From Actinomycetales bacterium (GTDB taxonomy: Bacteria; Actinomycetota; Actinomycetes; Actinomycetales; Dermatophilaceae), in contig JAAYCP010000093.1 in assembly GCA_012729695.1 (NCBI GenBank), positions 1 through 38,815 of the forward strand: a stretch of DNA of 38,815 bases. Reading direction: 5' to 3'. The first letter of the stretch is position 1. Every line of letters begins with the position of its first letter. The notes beneath the pieces are model-generated. The model did not search any database and was not told the DNA's origin. It saw only the letters and a program-made list of their open reading frames with translations. Shown here one piece after another: positions 38,086-38,815 of the stretch. A program made the position numbers and the translations under genes.

Positions 38086-38815
38086 GTAGCGGTGAAGCGC
38101 TCCGGAGCCGGCTCGGCGTAGCGGCTCCACTCCGGCCGCTCCTCGAACGGATGACGCAGCACCTCGAGGAGCTCCTCGAACGGCATGAGGTCGCCTTCGC
38201 GGGCCGCGTCCAAGGCCTCCTCGACGAGGTGGTTCCGGGGGATGTATGCGGGGTTCACCTCGTCCATCCGCCGCGCCGTCTCCTCAGGGTCGGCTCCGAC
38301 GCGCAGCAGCGCCGCCTGCCAGCCCTCGACCCACTCGGCAAGCGCCGTCCCTCGTGCAGCCGCCTCGCTGTCCGCCCCCGTCTCGCCAGGCTTCTTCTCT
38401 GCCGTACCAGAACGTGACAATAGGAACGTTCTGGTACGCCCCGAGTCCGACTCCCCGCCTGCGACTGGCTCGCCAGACTCCTTCTCTGCCGTACCAGAAC
38501 GTGACAATAGGAACGTTTTGGTACGCCCAGGATCCGGGCCGGCAGCCCCCTCTGCAGGCGTCTCGCCCCGCAGGGTCTTCGCGAGCACACGGAACGTGCC
38601 GGTGAAGTCGAGCGACTCACGCTCCATCACGCGGAGCAGACCCGCGATGAGCGCGTCGGCGGTCTCGCCGTCCACCCCCGCAGGCAGACCGAGCTTGGCC
38701 GCCATCCGCCGACGGAAGGCAGCCGCATACCTGTCCTCGAAGTCCCCGACCCGGGTCGTCGCCTCCTCCACCACCTCGTCCGGCGCCTCTGTCAGCCCCG
38801 GCTCGACGGCGAGAG
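38061..38815 (-). CDS. selO: SelO/YdiU family protein adenylyltransferase (partial, N-terminus beyond window)
   Basis: RRMAAKLGLPAG...ADALIAGLLRVMERESLDFTGTFRVL, WVEGWQAALLR, NPAYIPRNHLVEEALDAAREGDLMPFEELLEVLRHPFEE...; frame stays open past 38774 to the edge; convergent 25-bp overlap with marR. Confidence 0.9.
   Translation of the reverse strand, partial: LAVEPGLTEAPDEVVEEATTRVGDFEDRYAAAFRRRMAAKLGLPAGVDGETADALIAGLLRVMERESLDFTGTFRVLAKTLRGETPAEGAAGPDPGRTKTFLLSRSGTAEKESGEPVAGGESDSGRTRTFLLSRSGTAEKKPGETGADSEAAARGTALAEWVEGWQAALLRVGADPEETARRMDEVNPAYIPRNHLVEEALDAAREGDLMPFEELLEVLRHPFEERPEWSRYAEPAPERFTATYVTFCGT
38403..38438 (+). repeat. 36-bp palindromic repeat, copy 4 (inside selO CDS)
   Basis: CGTACCAGAACGTGACAATAGGAACGTTCTGGTACG. 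Confidence 0.95.
38490..38525 (+). repeat. 36-bp palindromic repeat, copy 5 (inside selO CDS, one substitution)
   Basis: CGTACCAGAACGTGACAATAGGAACGTTTTGGTACG; exactly 87 bp after copy 4. Confidence 0.95.

Noticed and set aside
38403-38525. selO as a pseudogene because of the insertion
   Set aside because: Spacing (87 bp) and element frame keep the reading frame open, and conserved C-terminal motifs follow the insert.

Overview
The window is about 39 kb of high-GC actinobacterial chromosome. It resembles Intrasporangiaceae or a related micrococcalean, but that is an inference from gene content and codon style. Most of it is housekeeping and conserved genes: cysE-cysK, an HdrD/Rv0338c-like Fe-S reductase, a CBS-DUF294 protein, an OpuC/ProU-type osmolyte ABC transporter, a SWIM-SNF2 helicase, a DadA-like oxidase, a CPBP protease, an ASCH-like protein, a phosphoesterase, a crotonase, an Rv0909-like antitoxin, nfo, glyS, zwf, two CNNM/CorC proteins, a PPOX protein, idi, ppk2, an aspartoacylase-like protein, a tandem GNAT, a RimB-like protease plus RimK-RCK_C, a beta-lactamase-like protein, a Lon-substrate-binding-like protein, an SDR, YceI-MarR, and a partial selO. 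I saw no tRNA, rRNA, CRISPR array, prophage or transposase. The signals I consider most worth following are: (1) strong enrichment of GTATGCG/CGCATAC (about 35 exact hits by hand count) with near absence of the sibling GTACGC/GCGTAC outside repeats; (2) a 36-bp palindromic repeat in five copies, two of them in-frame inside selO as an 87-bp tandem duplication; (3) an orphan intrinsic terminator between divergent genes, marking a candidate sRNA; (4) a divergent RimB-like protease / RimK-RCK_C pair; (5) a recurring TANNNT-N6-8-start leaderless promoter layout that revises several start codons.
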